From positions 1 to 36,624 of the forward strand of contig JAUXWZ010000039.1 in NCBI GenBank assembly GCA_030684835.1: a stretch of 36,624 bases of DNA, written 5' to 3'. Shown here one piece after another: positions 35,850-36,624 of this stretch (the stretch's first letter is position 1; every line of letters begins with the position of its first letter). Both the position numbers and the translations under genes were made by a program. The notes beneath the pieces were generated by a model. It was not told the DNA's origin. It did not search any database and was given only the letters and a program-made list of their open reading frames with translations. Origin of the DNA: Beijerinckiaceae bacterium. GTDB lineage: Bacteria > Pseudomonadota > Alphaproteobacteria > Rhizobiales > Beijerinckiaceae.

Positions 35850-36624
35850 GTGATACGGGCTCCCGAAAATAATAAGCTCATTCAAGCGTCGCGGCCTTCT
35901 AGCAAAGTTGATTCGCCGGCGCCGAATGATTTGTGGGCCATAGCCAGACGGCGCATGATTGCTGCAGACTCCATTTCAGCGCTTGATACCGACAACCTGA
36001 ATGATGTCCTCGAGTTCGTCGCCGCGCTTTGCGAAGCAGACATGGCGACAATCAGGTTCGGTGCTGAAGACGGGGGCGTCTTAGCGCGAGTTGGGTTCGG
36101 GGATATTTCCCCATCCAACTCGGATCTCTTCTTGGAAGCGGTCAAGCGTCAAAACGACCTCTTGATCGTGCCCGACGTGAGCGCAGATCCGATCCTTTGC
36201 AAGCACCCGCATGTTGCTAATCGAGCAGGCATCCGGTTCTTTGCCGCGGCGCCGATCCGTAATCACGCATCAGGCCTTGTGGGGGCAATTTGCGTGTTCG
36301 GGAAGACTTCGCGACCGCACGGGCTTTCCATGACGCAACAAAGAGGCCTGTTGCAGTTGGCGGAAGCCATCCGCGGTAGGCTTCTGAGAACATTCACCCA
36401 ACAGTTGCTTGATGAGGGCAACCGGTTTTACCAGGTCGTGGCAGAGCTTATGCCGGACATGGTGTGGACTTCCGAACCGAGCGGTGAGCTGGACTACTTC
36501 AATCCCAACTGGTTTGAATTTACAGGGGCTGGTCCGCGCGAACCTTATGAAAGGAGATGGGCCCGCTATATTTACTCCGAGGACCGGGCAGAGGTTGAGC
36601 GGTCGTGGCTCCAGTGCCTCGCTG
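35850..36624 (+). CDS. GAF-PAS sensor protein, 5' part (probable histidine kinase)
   Basis: The frame is open from well upstream to the window edge, so only the first 258 residues are seen if the GTG at 35,850 is the start (AAGG lies upstream; the ATG at 35,955 is another option). Residues about 45-190 form a GAF domain: RRRMIAADSISALDTDNLND, LCEADMATIRFG, DVSADPILCKHPHVANRAGI, FFAAAPIRNHASGLVGAICV. A short coiled helix and a PAS domain follow, from NRFYQVVAELMPDMVW through GELDYFNPNWFEFTG to IYSEDRAEVERSW. This arrangement is typical of cytoplasmic sensor histidine kinases of Hyphomicrobiales, often of the HWE type, but the kinase part is outside the window. It might signal to the single-domain receiver at 33,705. 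Confidence 0.8.
   Translation, partial: MIRAPENNKLIQASRPSSKVDSPAPNDLWAIARRRMIAADSISALDTDNLNDVLEFVAALCEADMATIRFGAEDGGVLARVGFGDISPSNSDLFLEAVKRQNDLLIVPDVSADPILCKHPHVANRAGIRFFAAAPIRNHASGLVGAICVFGKTSRPHGLSMTQQRGLLQLAEAIRGRLLRTFTQQLLDEGNRFYQVVAELMPDMVWTSEPSGELDYFNPNWFEFTGAGPREPYERRWARYIYSEDRAEVERSWLQCLA

Overview
The window looks like the chromosome of an alphaproteobacterium, most likely of the order Hyphomicrobiales (Rhizobiales). The evidence is the gene order nuoG-H-I-J-K-L-M-N-birA-rnj-mce, a DUF1467 gene next to a tRNA-Lys, a DUF768-like small protein, a CIRCE-like operator before groESL and an EcfG-type promoter motif. I cannot name a genus from the sequence alone. Coding GC is high in the first 18 kb and looks lower and more uneven after it.

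Positions 1-12,074 hold a tightly packed forward operon. It contains the 3' part of nuoG, then nuoH, an 82-residue membrane ORF that is not a standard subunit, nuoI, J, K, L, M and N (membrane arm and part of the peripheral arm of respiratory complex I), followed by birA (biotin protein ligase), an RNase J gene and methylmalonyl-CoA epimerase. Genes overlap or lie a few bases apart.

Positions 12,097-16,642 hold a four-gene reverse-strand operon, transcribed right to left: an ADP-forming acyl-CoA synthetase, a crotonase, a thiolase-like protein and a DUF35/OB-fold protein. It reads as a CoA-thioester module of unknown substrate. It sits between mce and the membrane-anchored cyclic-nucleotide-binding protein plus DUF1467 gene (16,894-17,788), and a complete tRNA-Lys(UUU) follows at 17,885.

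From about 17,960 onward the region is mosaic. It holds a 3' tRNA-like scar, a shattered IS21-type transposase, a reverse-strand groES-groEL operon with a terminator and a CIRCE-like operator, an orphan TctC-type binding protein, a decayed phage ClpP-type prohead protease, a two-helix membrane protein with an EcfG-type promoter, and a complete tctA-tctB-tctC transporter set. After these come a DedA/YqaA-type membrane protein, a small unknown protein, a PagL-like outer-membrane protein and katG. The last 5 kb carry many small genes (PilZ, DUF768-like, single-domain response regulator, tiny membrane proteins), a decayed second response regulator and the start of a GAF-PAS sensor protein cut by the window edge.

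I see no CRISPR array, no intact mobile element and no clear new defence system. The most unusual items are the extra membrane ORF inside the nuo operon, the CoA-thioester operon whose thiolase and OB-fold members lack usual key residues, and the right-hand collection of stress and signalling genes.
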